Positions 16,709-25,704 of a DNA stretch of 64,000 bases are shown here, piece by piece. Every line of letters starts with the position of its first letter. The first letter of the stretch is position 1. The translations under genes were made by a program, and so were the position numbers. The notes under the pieces were generated by a model, which worked only from the letters and a program-made list of their open reading frames with translations, was not told where the DNA came from and ran no database searches. The stretch comes from Paenibacillus sp. FSL H7-0326 (GTDB taxonomy: Bacteria > Bacillota > Bacilli > Paenibacillales > Paenibacillaceae), in the NCBI RefSeq assembly GCF_001955535.1, contig NZ_MPVN01000006.1:1-64000 (forward strand). Reading direction: 5' to 3'.

Positions 16709-17041
16709 TTAGATGAGGAAGAGCAAAGCGAGGAACGAGAGACCGAGAGCCCAATCGTAGCCATAGCCGCCGTAAGGATAGAAGCCTTTAACTACGGCCT
16801 GCTGCTTTAACTTTTTCTGTTTTTTCTTCGGCTGCTCTGCTTGTTTGCTCTCGAGTACACTCGATTTGTAAGCTCGGCAGGATCTATATTTGCCTTTGCG
16901 TTCATCGGCAAGAAAAATATGGGTTCCATTACAGCTGTGAAGTCTGCCGACAAACCGTCTTCCGTCTTTCATGACAGCACAGACCATTTTTCCACAATGC
17001 TGGCCTATGTTTTCCGGGGTTAACGGACGTACAGGATACAT
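16709..17041 (-). CDS. hypothetical protein with LSm-like N-terminus and glycine/tyrosine-rich hydrophobic tail
   Basis: Not recognised with certainty; 110 residues. Residues about 12-50 (ENIGQHCGKMVCAVMKDGRR onward) have the alternating pattern of a small beta barrel such as an LSm/SH3-like fold. A lysine-rich linker (about 65-85) follows. The C-terminus YPYGGYGYDWALGLSFLALLFLI ends in a membrane helix and resembles the tail of YjcZ-type small spore proteins. GAGGTG sits before ATG 17041; the frame could also open at GTG 17050. It is a single gene facing liaR. Confidence 0.65.
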   Translation of the reverse strand: MYPVRPLTPENIGQHCGKMVCAVMKDGRRFVGRLHSCNGTHIFLADERKGKYRSCRAYKSSVLESKQAEQPKKKQKKLKQQAVVKGFYPYGGYGYDWALGLSFLALLFLI

Positions 17042-17347
17042 ATCATTCACCTCGTTTGTAATTTAATAGAGAGAAAGAAAGTATTGCAGTGCTTAGACCT
17101 TCATTCTGTCTAACTTATAAGTATTCTCTTGAAGCTGAACAGGTATAGACCTTTAACCAAGCCCTGTATGATAGATGAGCAATTATTTGAAAAGCCGGTT
17201 ATAAGAATAAGAGAATACCTATAATAGTAGGAGATGAGGATTTCAAGGCATAGCTTCGCAAGTTCAGTTGTGCTAAAATGTCAGCAACATCCAGGTAACA
17301 CTATTTAGTTCAAAAAATAAAACTATTCGATAGGGAAAGAAGGAGCT
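17042..17347 (+). promoter_or_regulatory. intergenic region upstream of the first zwf gene
   Basis: No gene is seen. It carries a 10-bp inverted repeat, GTATTCTCTT (17121-17130) and AAGAGAATAC (17209-17218), immediately before a TATAAT hexamer at 17220-17225 with only a poor -35. It probably holds the promoters for both flanking divergent genes. Confidence 0.35.
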
Positions 17348-18910
17348 ATGGCGAACATTCAAAAGGTTGAAACAATGCAGGCATCGAGTGCGGTATTTTT
17401 CATTTTTGGAGCTACGGGCGATCTCGCCCGGCGCAAGCTTTTTCCTGCGATTTATAGTCTTTACCGGGAAGGTAAGCTGTCAGATCACTTTGCAGTTATT
17501 GGTCTGGCAAGACGTCAGCGGACGCGTGAGGAGTTCAGAGAAGATGTGCTGTCCTCAATAAAGGAGTTTTGTCGTTATAAGCCAAGCGATGGGAACCAAG
17601 AGGAATGGGCTGAGTTTGCACGGCATTTCGAATATAAGTCTTTAGATATTCATCATGTCGATGGGTTTCGTGAGCTTAATGCCTTCACAGAGGATGTGGA
17701 ACATGAATTTTCCATTCCCGGTAATCGTCTGTTCTACCTCGCGCTGGCTCCTGAGCTGTTTGGAAGCGTGTCTTCCCATTTGAAAGAAGGGGGGCTGCTT
17801 GAAAGTACAGGCTGGCACAGGCTGGTCATTGAGAAGCCCTTCGGCTATGACTTGGGCTCGGCAGAGCAGCTGAATGAGCAAATTCGTGAAGTATTTCGCG
17901 AAGAAGAAATTTACCGGATCGATCATTATTTGGGCAAAGAAATGGTACAGAATATAGAGGTGATCCGTTTCGGCAATGCCTTTTTTGAGCCGTTATGGAA
18001 TAACAAGCATATTTCCAATATTCAGATTACACTGGGTGAGACCGTCGGAGTTGAAGAGCGTGGAGGATACTATGACCAGGCCGGCGCCCTTCGTGATATG
18101 GGACAGAACCATATGTTGCAGATGCTCACAATGATTGCCATGGAGCCGCCAAGCCGGCTTGTGCCCGAGGATATCCGGGATGAGAAGGTGAAGGTGCTTC
18201 GTTCCTTACGTCCGTTTGCTTCAAGTGAGGATGTGAGCGCGAATGTCGTTCGTGGTCAATATACGGAAGGTGATGTGAAGGGGGTACATCTGCCCGGTTA
18301 TCGCCAGGAGGATAAAGTAGATCCCAGTTCCAATACAGAAACGTATTTTGCGGCGAGGGTATTCGTCGATAACTTCCGATGGGCTGGAGTGCCCTTCTAT
18401 ATCCGAACCGGTAAGCGACTGCCTGTCAAAACGACAGAAGTGGTTGTGGAGTTCAAATCCATGCCGAACAATGTGTATCTTGGTCAAAAATATAAGCTCG
18501 AGCCGAACCTCCTTGTCATCCGTGTAAATCCGATGGAGGGTATTTATATCAAGATCAATGCCAAGAAGCCAGGCACAGATTCAGAGATTGAGCCGCTTGC
18601 CATGGATTTTTGCCAGAGCTGCATGATTGGAATTAACTCCCCGGAGGCTTATGAACGGCTCATTCATGATGCTGCAGAAGGAGACTCCACCTATTTTACA
18701 AGATGGGACGAAGTTGCAACGGCCTGGTCCTTCGTAGACCGTATTGCAGCGGTATGGCAAGAGCAGCCGGAGAGTCTGGCCTATTATCCTGCAGGCAGCT
18801 GGGGGCCGTCCGCAGCGGATAATCTGCTGGAGCAGGATGGACATCACTGGTGGCCGGTTAATGGACAGGATGAAGACAACGTGATCTGGATTAAGAACAA
18901 TGAAGGATGA
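17348..18910 (+). CDS. zwf: glucose-6-phosphate dehydrogenase, paralogue 1
   Basis: Cytosolic enzyme of the oxidative pentose-phosphate pathway, oxidising glucose 6-phosphate to 6-phosphogluconolactone with reduction of NADP (or NAD). It has 520 residues, slightly long for the family because of an N-terminal extension and an insertion near 80-90. Motifs visible: nucleotide-binding GATGDLA (21-27), EKPFG (162-166), the active-site signature RIDHYLGKE (190-198), and the catalytic-base region RDMGQNHMLQM. AAGGAG precedes ATG 17348. It is monocistronic with its own terminator. A second, distinct G6PD gene lies at 26460. Confidence 0.95.
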   Translation: MANIQKVETMQASSAVFFIFGATGDLARRKLFPAIYSLYREGKLSDHFAVIGLARRQRTREEFREDVLSSIKEFCRYKPSDGNQEEWAEFARHFEYKSLDIHHVDGFRELNAFTEDVEHEFSIPGNRLFYLALAPELFGSVSSHLKEGGLLESTGWHRLVIEKPFGYDLGSAEQLNEQIREVFREEEIYRIDHYLGKEMVQNIEVIRFGNAFFEPLWNNKHISNIQITLGETVGVEERGGYYDQAGALRDMGQNHMLQMLTMIAMEPPSRLVPEDIRDEKVKVLRSLRPFASSEDVSANVVRGQYTEGDVKGVHLPGYRQEDKVDPSSNTETYFAARVFVDNFRWAGVPFYIRTGKRLPVKTTEVVVEFKSMPNNVYLGQKYKLEPNLLVIRVNPMEGIYIKINAKKPGTDSEIEPLAMDFCQSCMIGINSPEAYERLIHDAAEGDSTYFTRWDEVATAWSFVDRIAAVWQEQPESLAYYPAGSWGPSAADNLLEQDGHHWWPVNGQDEDNVIWIKNNEG

Positions 18911-18956
18911 ATAAACCGACTTCTTACATGAATCACATCGTGACATTTAATGGTGC

Positions 18957-19000
18957 AAAAGCAGAGGCCTCTCTCTAAATTAGGAGGACTCTGCTTTTTT
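18957..19000 (+). terminator. intrinsic terminator after zwf paralogue 1
   Basis: AAAAGCAGAG...CCTC pairs with GAGG...CTCTGCTTTT, followed by a T run. Confidence 0.88.
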
Positions 19001-19160
19001 AGGTGAGATAAAATATACAGGTAAAAATAAATAACAAATGTGGTACAATAGGAGAGTTGAGCCATTTAGACGGAAGGTCCTATGGCAAGATTACGACAGG
19101 CATGATGTTATACTTTGGAATATTACATTTTTGATGAATATATGAGTATGAGAGGGATTA

Positions 19161-20747
19161 ATGAACATGAGCAAAACCACGAATATTTTGCAGGAGGAGG
19201 TCGACAAACGCCGGACGTTTGCGATCATCTCTCACCCGGATGCCGGGAAGACGACGTTGACTGAGAAGCTGCTGTTATTTGGGGGCGCCATTCGCCTGGC
19301 AGGTACAGTAAAGGCTCGGAAGGCAAGCAAGCATGCGACAAGTGACTGGATGGAAATTGAGAAGCAGCGGGGAATCTCTGTAACGTCCTCTGTGATGCAG
19401 TTTGATTATTTAGGTCATCGTATTAATATTCTGGATACACCGGGTCACCAGGACTTCAGTGAGGATACTTATCGCACACTGACTGCCGCAGATAGTGCCG
19501 TCATGTTGATTGACGTAGCGAAGGGTGTCGAGGCACAAACGATTAAATTGTTCCAGGTGTGTGCAAAGCGCGGAATACCGATCTTTACATTTATCAACAA
19601 GCTGGACCGTGAGGGACAAAGTCCGTTTGATCTAATGGAGGAGCTGGAGCGTGTTCTTGGTATCCGTTCGGTACCGATGAACTGGCCGATTGGTATGGGC
19701 CGGGAACTCTGCGGTGTATATGACCGGATGAAAAATCAGGTGGAGCTGTTCCAAGGTGATGATCATTCCAAGATTAATGTGCAAAAGGTCGACAGCTATG
19801 AGGATCCGGTGATTCGTGAGATGGCTGGTGAATTCTTGCATGACCAATTAAAGCAGGAGCTTGAGCTTCTCGATGTAGCGGGTGATCCGTTTGACCTGGA
19901 GAAGGTGCTGAAAGGGGAGCTTACCCCTGTATTTTTCGGTAGTGCAGTTAATAATTTTGGTGTTCAGACCTTCCTGGAGAACTTCCTGGAGCTGGCGCCG
20001 AAGCCGGAACCTCGCAAGAGCACGGAAGGTGTAGTTGAACCGACAAATGAGAAGTTCAGCGGCTATGTCTTCAAGATTCAGGCGAATATGAACCCGGCAC
20101 ACCGCGACCGTGTCGCATTCCTGAGAATTGTATCGGGTAAATTTGAACGAGGCATGAGCGTTAAGCATGTTCGTGTAGGCAAGGAGATTAAGCTCTCTCA
20201 GCCCCAGCAGTTTCTGGCTCAGGACCGGGACATTGTACAAGAGGCCTATCCAGGCGACATTATCGGTCTGTTCGATCCGGGAATTTTCCGAATTGGAGAT
20301 TCCTTAAGCCAAGGCAGTGAAATTGTCTTTGACGAGCTTCCGACATTCTCACCGGAAATTTTCTCGAAGGTGACAGCAAAGAATGCCTTGAAGCACAAGC
20401 AGTATCAGAAAGGCATTGACCAGCTGACAGAGGAAGGGACGATTCAAGTGTTCCGTACAGCGAGCTTCGATGAGACGATTCTAGGAGTCGTTGGACAGCT
20501 TCAATTTGAAGTATTCGAGCATCGGATGAAGGCAGAGTATGGCGTTGAGGTACAGCTGCAGCGCATGCCGTATCAATTTGCCCGCTGGATTATTGACGAC
20601 AAGATCGATCCAAGCAAATTCCGGATTAACTCTACCCTTGTGAAAGATAAGAAGGACAATTATGTGGTCCTCTTTGAGAATGAATATGCGATGAGAACGG
20701 CAATTGAGAAGAATCCGACAGCTAAATTCCTGGAGACTGCACCGTAA
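19161..20747 (+). CDS. prfC: peptide chain release factor 3
   Basis: Translational GTPase (528 residues) that recycles class I release factors from the terminating ribosome. Motifs: G1 SHPDAGKTTLTEKLL (about 24-38), switch residues EIEKQRGISVTSS, G3 DTPGHQDF, G4 NKLDRE, and the RF3-specific domains after residue 290 with PGDIIGLFDPG. The length matches bacterial RF3 and the KHATSDWMEIEKQRG segment separates it from EF-G. The ribosome site GAGAGGGA precedes ATG 19161. Followed by a terminator. B. subtilis itself lacks RF3, which helps place the organism outside that group. Confidence 0.96.
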   Translation: MNMSKTTNILQEEVDKRRTFAIISHPDAGKTTLTEKLLLFGGAIRLAGTVKARKASKHATSDWMEIEKQRGISVTSSVMQFDYLGHRINILDTPGHQDFSEDTYRTLTAADSAVMLIDVAKGVEAQTIKLFQVCAKRGIPIFTFINKLDREGQSPFDLMEELERVLGIRSVPMNWPIGMGRELCGVYDRMKNQVELFQGDDHSKINVQKVDSYEDPVIREMAGEFLHDQLKQELELLDVAGDPFDLEKVLKGELTPVFFGSAVNNFGVQTFLENFLELAPKPEPRKSTEGVVEPTNEKFSGYVFKIQANMNPAHRDRVAFLRIVSGKFERGMSVKHVRVGKEIKLSQPQQFLAQDRDIVQEAYPGDIIGLFDPGIFRIGDSLSQGSEIVFDELPTFSPEIFSKVTAKNALKHKQYQKGIDQLTEEGTIQVFRTASFDETILGVVGQLQFEVFEHRMKAEYGVEVQLQRMPYQFARWIIDDKIDPSKFRINSTLVKDKKDNYVVLFENEYAMRTAIEKNPTAKFLETAP

Positions 20748-20788
20748 GGGTTGTAAGAGTTACAGGAATGCGGAGCACCACATACAAA

Positions 20789-20827
20789 AGAAATCCCTCC
20801 GTCCGATAATGGGCGGGGGATTTTTTG
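20789..20827 (+). terminator. intrinsic terminator after prfC
   Basis: AGAAATCCCTCCG pairs with GGGCGGGGGATTT, followed by a T run. The gene on the far side (sspI) is convergent. Confidence 0.88.
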
Positions 20828-20854
20828 CAGTTCAAGGCTATGGATGGATCGATT

Positions 20855-21088
20855 CTAGGTTAAAGGAACGGGCTTAACCTTCTTCAGATGCTCTTGCAGT
20901 ACCTGAATCAGTTCATCCTGCTTCCCTTTCGGCAAATCCTTCCAGATCATTTCAAACAGGGTTCCGAGTCCCGGCAGAGCTGCTTCGGGTCCATCAACGG
21001 ATCCTTCAATCATCTCTCTGATATCCTTATCCGGCTTGCCATGTACCTTGTGAACGATCGCTTGGCGCAAATCCAGTACGATAGACAT
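20855..21088 (-). CDS. sspI: small acid-soluble spore protein I family (SspI)
   Basis: Small spore protein of 77 residues. It matches SspI by its short N-terminal LRQAIVHKVHG segment and especially the ALPGLGTLFEMIWKDLPK core followed by a lysine-rich helical end. SspI is one of the minor SASPs made in the forespore; its precise role is unknown. The ribosome site TGGAGGGA is strong. I did not find a convincing sigma-G promoter in the 100 bp upstream. Confidence 0.88.
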   Translation of the reverse strand: MSIVLDLRQAIVHKVHGKPDKDIREMIEGSVDGPEAALPGLGTLFEMIWKDLPKGKQDELIQVLQEHLKKVKPVPLT

Positions 21089-21277
21089 GTGTTTGTCCCT
21101 CCAAAAGTAGTCTTTTCCTGCCTATATACTGTTCCCTGAGCAGAGCGTATAAATTCAAGTTTTCCATTCATTGTGCTATACTACTTAGGATGAATTGGTT
21201 GAAAGCACTTATAATAATGAAGAACTACCTTATAGAATAATTCTCTAATACCTAAGATGATATGGAGGTACCCTATT

Positions 21278-21940
21278 ATGGCCAAAAAACAATATGCCGT
21301 GATCGGCATGGGCCGCTTTGGATCGAGTGTTGCTTATGCACTTAGTGAAATGGGGTTTGACGTTCTGGCAATAGATCGGGACGAGCATAGAATACAAGAC
21401 ATATCCAATGTAGTGACACATGCGGTGTCAGCAGATTCCACGGATGAGGAGGCGCTCAGAGCGCTTGGCATTCGGAATTTTGATGTGGTGGTCGTTGCGA
21501 TTGGTGAAGATATTCAGGCGAGCATATTAACGACGCTGATTCTGAAGGATATGGGTATCCAGTCTTTAATTGTGAAGGCTAAGTCGGAGCTTCATGGCAA
21601 GGTGTTGTCCAAGATTGGTGCGGATAAAGTCGTTTATCCGGAACGAGATATGGGAATGCGGGTCGCACATCATCTAGCGTCGCCAAATATTTTGGATTAT
21701 ATCGAGCTGTCAGAGGAATACAGTATTCTGGAAATGAAAGCATCGTCGAACATTATTGGACAAAATTTGTTACAGCTCAACATCCGTGCCCGTTATGGTT
21801 GTAATGTCATTGCTATCCGCAAAGGGACAGAGATGAATATTTCACCAGATGCAAGTGATCAAATACAGCCTGAGGATGTGCTTATTATTGTGGGTCACAA
21901 GGATGATCTGACCAAGCTAGAGCTTGCCTATTCAAGATAA
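21278..21940 (+). CDS. ktrA: potassium channel regulatory subunit, KtrA/TrkA family
   Basis: Cytosolic gating protein of a Ktr potassium-uptake system, 220 residues. The N-terminal RCK/Rossmann domain carries GMGRFGSSVA (10-19) and acidic ribose-binding residues near VLAIDRDEHR. The C-terminal TrkA-C domain (about 135-218) would bind a regulator such as c-di-AMP. GGAGGT supports ATG 21278 instead of 21257. The membrane subunit KtrB is not adjacent, as is common for KtrC-like homologues, and no c-di-AMP riboswitch is visible upstream. Followed after 17 bp by the methyltransferase gene, probably one transcript. Confidence 0.9.
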   Translation: MAKKQYAVIGMGRFGSSVAYALSEMGFDVLAIDRDEHRIQDISNVVTHAVSADSTDEEALRALGIRNFDVVVVAIGEDIQASILTTLILKDMGIQSLIVKAKSELHGKVLSKIGADKVVYPERDMGMRVAHHLASPNILDYIELSEEYSILEMKASSNIIGQNLLQLNIRARYGCNVIAIRKGTEMNISPDASDQIQPEDVLIIVGHKDDLTKLELAYSR

Positions 21941-21957
21941 AGAAGGATTGAAGACAT

Positions 21958-22752
21958 ATGGAAATCGTTTCGGTACATAATCCGAGAGTGAAGGAATGGG
22001 CGCAGCTGCTCGACAAGAAGTATCGAACCCGGCAGAATAAATACATGATTGAAGGCATTCATTTGGTTCAAGAGGCGTTAAGCTATGATGCTGATATCGA
22101 ATGTATAGCTTATGATATGGACAAAGGAATACCGGGAGAGCTGACAGGCTATGCAGATTCACAAGGCCGTGTCGAATGGATACCGGTGTCTGCTGCAATC
22201 ATTGAAAAGTGCACCGATACGGTGACACCGCAGCCGGTGTTTGCCATCGTTAGAAAAGATGCTGCCGGGTTGAGCGTATTCTTAGACAAAAAAGACAGCT
22301 TGATTATCGTGTTGGATCGGCTTCAGGATCCGGGCAATGTCGGTACAATTATCCGCAGTGCAGATGCAGCCGGGGCAGAGGGTGTGATCGTAGGGCGGGG
22401 GAGTGCAGATATATATAATCCCAAAACGATACGTTCCACGATGGGTTCATTTTTTCATTTGCCTGTCGTTGAAGCCGATCTGTCTGAAGTGCTACCAAGA
22501 GCCAAAGCAGAAGGAGTTACACTCGTCAGTACATCGCTGGCTGCGGAGAGCTCCTGCTATGATTATGATTTTAGAGGAGCAAAGTGGCTTGTCATTGGTA
22601 ATGAAGGCAGCGGTGTCTCCGAGGAGGTAAGCCGTCTTGTGGATGATGCCATTATTATTCCAAGTCCCGGACAGGCAGAGTCACTGAATGCCGCAATGGC
22701 TGCTACCATACTTATGTTTGAAGCAATGAGGCAGCGGCATTACTCTGCATGA
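21958..22752 (+). CDS. SpoU-family RNA methyltransferase (YsgA/TrmH type)
   Basis: SPOUT-superfamily methyltransferase of 264 residues that probably 2'-O-methylates a ribose in rRNA or tRNA. The N-terminal SpoU substrate-binding domain (1-95; HNPRVKEWAQL, KYMIEGIHLVQEAL) is followed by the knotted domain. SAM-site motifs are LDRLQDPGNVGTIIRSADA, WLVIGNEGSGVS and IPSPGQAESLNAAMAATI. YsgA normally precedes pheST in Bacillales; here it follows ktrA and no pheS is near. The ribosome site is AAGGA. Confidence 0.92.
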   Translation: MEIVSVHNPRVKEWAQLLDKKYRTRQNKYMIEGIHLVQEALSYDADIECIAYDMDKGIPGELTGYADSQGRVEWIPVSAAIIEKCTDTVTPQPVFAIVRKDAAGLSVFLDKKDSLIIVLDRLQDPGNVGTIIRSADAAGAEGVIVGRGSADIYNPKTIRSTMGSFFHLPVVEADLSEVLPRAKAEGVTLVSTSLAAESSCYDYDFRGAKWLVIGNEGSGVSEEVSRLVDDAIIIPSPGQAESLNAAMAATILMFEAMRQRHYSA

Positions 22753-22788
22753 TAACGGACTGGTGAATTAAATAGGACAGACATCGAG

Positions 22789-22832
22789 ATGGCAGCGAAA
22801 CCTTTGGTTTACAAAGGGGCGTTGCCATTTAA
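22789..22832 (+). terminator. hairpin between methyltransferase and Nudix genes
   Basis: ATGGCA/TGCCAT outer and CCTTTG/CAAAGG inner pairs form a nested stem followed by TTTAATTT. It is a weak intrinsic terminator or leader structure just upstream of the next ribosome site. Confidence 0.45.
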
Positions 22833-22847
22833 TTTAGGAGAATACAT

Positions 22848-23366
22848 ATGAACTTGATAAGCCGTATTACAGATTATGACATTTTGGGTGAGCGTTCGGA
22901 ACTTCTTCATTCCGTGTCCAGGTATGGGGCTAGAGGGGTGCTTGTCGATGAGAATTTCAATATTGCGATGATGCATATGACCAAACGGAGATTATATAAG
23001 CTGCCTGGCGGGGGAATCGAAGGGACAGAGACGCCGGAAGAAGCCTTTTTGCGTGAAGTAGAGGAAGAGACAGGCTATCGGGCAAAAATTACGCATCCGC
23101 TGGGCCGCATTGAAGAGCATAAGACCAAGAATCAGTTCCTGCAGTTATCCTACTGCTTCATTGCCAAATCAGTTGAGGAGAACACCGTGAAGCTAACAGC
23201 CAAGGAGAAGCAGCTCGGGTTGACGGTGATCTGGATGACAATGAATGAAGCTCTTACAGCAATGGACAGATCATTCAGGAATTGTCGGGAGTATTCGAGT
23301 AAATTTATGACTCTAAGAGATAAAACCATATTGGAGCAGGCTATTACCGTTCTAAGAGGCTTATAA
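22848..23366 (+). CDS. Nudix hydrolase
   Basis: Pyrophosphohydrolase of 172 residues with a complete Nudix box at about 53-75: GGGIEGTETPEEAFLREVEE then ETGY, supplying the Mg-binding glutamates. The substrate cannot be predicted from sequence (nucleoside diphosphate derivative, capped RNA or dNTP). The ribosome site TTTAGGAG is well placed. A stem-loop lies just upstream. Confidence 0.9.
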   Translation: MNLISRITDYDILGERSELLHSVSRYGARGVLVDENFNIAMMHMTKRRLYKLPGGGIEGTETPEEAFLREVEEETGYRAKITHPLGRIEEHKTKNQFLQLSYCFIAKSVEENTVKLTAKEKQLGLTVIWMTMNEALTAMDRSFRNCREYSSKFMTLRDKTILEQAITVLRGL

Positions 23367-23414
23367 AGGTTAAGAAAATATTAATATTCTGTTAAAAATT
23401 AAGGATCGAAACCA

Positions 23415-23423
23415 TGGTATAAT
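23415..23423 (+). promoter_or_regulatory. extended -10 promoter upstream of the DUF1002 gene
   Basis: TGGTATAAT is a perfect extended -10 element, 148 bp before ATG 23571. No good -35 is present, as usual for extended -10 promoters. Confidence 0.55.
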
Positions 23424-23570
23424 GCTCGCAAATCCATTTAAAGGGAGGTTAATTCAATTTCATCGCTTAAATGAGTTATGAAATTGATGGAGTGAGGGTC
23501 ACAGGATAATGGTTAATTCATAATATGGAAATGTTTAAAATATTGGAAACGGCTATGGATGAGGAGAGAC

Positions 23571-24458
23571 ATGATGGTGAAATTGCGCAAACTGACGGCA
23601 ATTCTATTAATACCTGCACTTATTTTGCTAAGTATGTATATGGCCCCCGCTGCTTCTGCGGATGCGGTAGAGGGGGATATTATTGTTATACTCGGGGAGG
23701 ATTTGACTGCGGCACAGAAGGAACAAGTGCTAGCCGATCTGGATGCCCCTGCAGATGCGATGACAATTCAGGTGACAAATGAAGAAGAACATAAATATCT
23801 GGGTAGTCATATGTCTAAGGCACAAATCGGAAGCAAGGCGCTAAGTTCCGCTAAAATTGTAATCGGCAAGCCCGGAAGCGGCGTGTCAGCAACTTCCAAT
23901 CACATTAACTGGGTAACCAACGATATGTACCTTAATGCGATGATCACAGCGGGTGTTAAGGATGCTCATGTTAGTATTACCGCACCATTTGATGTATCAG
24001 GTACAGCTGCACTGACAGGGATTATTAAAGCATATGAAACAACGACAGATACCCAAATCCCGGAGGAGCAGAAGCAGGTTGCTAACGAGGAGATCGTAAA
24101 GACCGCACAATTATCCGATTCCATCGGAGCGGAAGAAACGACGACGCTGATGACGAACATCAAAGAGGAACTCGCGCAAAATCAGCCTGAGACGAGAGAA
24201 GAAATGCAAACTATGATTGTTAATATTGCAAATAATCTTAATATCACGATTCCGGAAGCTCAGCTGAATGGATTAGTCGATCTGTTTATGAACATGAAGG
24301 ATGCGAATATTAATTGGAATGCAGTAGGAGATCAGCTGGAGCAAGCCAAACAGCAGTTCACTGATTTTATAGAGTCAGAGCAGGGACAAGGCATTCTGGC
24401 AGCGATTAAAGACTTTTTTGTAGGACTGATCGAAATTATTAAAGGCTGGTTCTCCTAA
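23571..24458 (+). CDS. DUF1002 secreted protein (YpuA-like)
   Basis: Exported protein of 295 residues. The signal peptide spans about 1-32 and ends MAPAASADA. The DUF1002 region shows DIIVILGEDLTAAQKEQVLAD, a GSKALSSAKI segment and long helices up to the C-terminus, which ends with an amphipathic FFVGLIEIIKGWFS. The closest named relative I recognise is YpuA of B. subtilis, which has no established function. GAGGAGAG precedes ATG 23571. Confidence 0.82.
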   Translation: MMVKLRKLTAILLIPALILLSMYMAPAASADAVEGDIIVILGEDLTAAQKEQVLADLDAPADAMTIQVTNEEEHKYLGSHMSKAQIGSKALSSAKIVIGKPGSGVSATSNHINWVTNDMYLNAMITAGVKDAHVSITAPFDVSGTAALTGIIKAYETTTDTQIPEEQKQVANEEIVKTAQLSDSIGAEETTTLMTNIKEELAQNQPETREEMQTMIVNIANNLNITIPEAQLNGLVDLFMNMKDANINWNAVGDQLEQAKQQFTDFIESEQGQGILAAIKDFFVGLIEIIKGWFS

Positions 24459-24479
24459 TTGAATAGAATATTGTAAGAG

Positions 24480-24541
24480 AGCACTGCTTTCAGCGGATGG
24501 CTGCGAATCATATGCAGGCATCCGAGGAAGGGTGCTTTTTT
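24480..24541 (+). terminator. intrinsic terminator after the DUF1002 gene
   Basis: Long interrupted stem AGCAC-CTTTC-CGGATG with CATCCG-GAAGG-GTGCT, then six Ts. Confidence 0.88.
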
Positions 24542-24670
24542 GTTATTCAGTAAAATATTTTAAAACATAGCAGCAGTTGAACTTGTTGATTACATATGGG
24601 AACTGAAAATTGACTTCCTGCTAATACCTGCCTCAAAATAAATCTCAGCTCGAAAGGAAGATCATAGGTT

Positions 24671-25591
24671 ATGCGTAAAGTGATCACCAGATGTGTTATC
24701 GCTTCTGTCCTCCTCCTCACCTCTTGTTCAGATCATGCTGATAAGGAGAAGGAGACTGAGGATGCATATAATACACAGCAGATCCACAAGCCCGATAAGA
24801 AGCAGCAGGAACAGCTGGAGGACCATGTCGCAACGCCTAATCAGGATACCACTCGCGAGGAATTGACAAGCCAATCAATGCCAGAGCTGCCTCGTGCTCA
24901 GTTGACCAATAAGGTTGAACTGGAATATATCGAGTACGACAGAGATGTAGTGTCATATCAAGACTTAAACAAAAGACCTGAGCTTGAAGAATGGCAAACC
25001 GCTGAGATCCTGGAATGGTATAACCGTATAGTACCCGAAACACTGGAGCAGGCAGGTCAGCTAGAGCTAATACCAACTGTGCAAATGGCCATTCAATTAC
25101 CACGGAATAAGGAAGTCAAGGTATTATATGCGATTACCTCTCCTGATAAGGTGTATCTGCAGCTGCGATCATCTGAAATAATAACGTACAGAACTGACGC
25201 AGAGGATATCAAGCTGCTTCTGGAGACACTAATATTGGATGGACCTTATAAGCCCATTGAAGGTATAGAATATCGGGTTCTAACCGAGGAGTATCTTGTG
25301 AATGACGATCCGGACAATCCGGAAATCAGTATATTTTATCGAGAATATAGAATGTATAAGGATTATAGAACTGGGGATACTCATTCGTTTAGTTTAGAAC
25401 GAGTTGAAAATATAAGTGAAGCGAAAAGAGCAATGAAAGGATTCGGTGATCTCAAGCTTCCTCCTAACACGATTGTCAGTCCAAAGATATTGAAGCAATG
25501 GCAAGCCGAAGGATATTATCCTGTTCAGGAATATTCCGAGGAGTCTGAAAGAGGGCTGACTTATGATGATCTTCTTGAACGAGGCAAATAG
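24671..25591 (+). CDS. hypothetical lipoprotein
   Basis: Not recognised. 306 residues. The N-terminus MRKVITRCVIASVLLLTSC is a lipoprotein signal with lipobox LLTSC, followed by a polar, low-complexity stretch rich in K, E, Q and D (about 20-75), then a mixed alpha/beta domain (80-306) with many tyrosines and acids. It is probably anchored to the outer face of the membrane. The gene has its own ribosome site (GAAAGGAAG) and stands alone between a terminator and a strong palindromic hairpin. Confidence 0.75.
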   Translation: MRKVITRCVIASVLLLTSCSDHADKEKETEDAYNTQQIHKPDKKQQEQLEDHVATPNQDTTREELTSQSMPELPRAQLTNKVELEYIEYDRDVVSYQDLNKRPELEEWQTAEILEWYNRIVPETLEQAGQLELIPTVQMAIQLPRNKEVKVLYAITSPDKVYLQLRSSEIITYRTDAEDIKLLLETLILDGPYKPIEGIEYRVLTEEYLVNDDPDNPEISIFYREYRMYKDYRTGDTHSFSLERVENISEAKRAMKGFGDLKLPPNTIVSPKILKQWQAEGYYPVQEYSEESERGLTYDDLLERGK

Positions 25592-25704
25592 CCGATGAGG
25601 TAAAGTAACGCGGCGTATTATCGAAAGTTTGATGGCCAGTTCCAAAAGTTTGACTGTACCGCTTCAATTCAGATAAAGATCTAAGAGGTAGATAGCAATT
25701 TAGG

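Noticed and set aside
21140-21277. Possible c-di-AMP (ydaO-type) riboswitch upstream of the KtrA gene
   Set aside because: The gap is only about 140 bp and shows none of the conserved ydaO motif sequences.
23525-23782. 85-codon frame overlapping the start of the DUF1002 gene
   Set aside because: Out-of-frame, cysteine/glycine-rich shadow ending without context; the DUF1002 signal peptide frame has the ribosome site.
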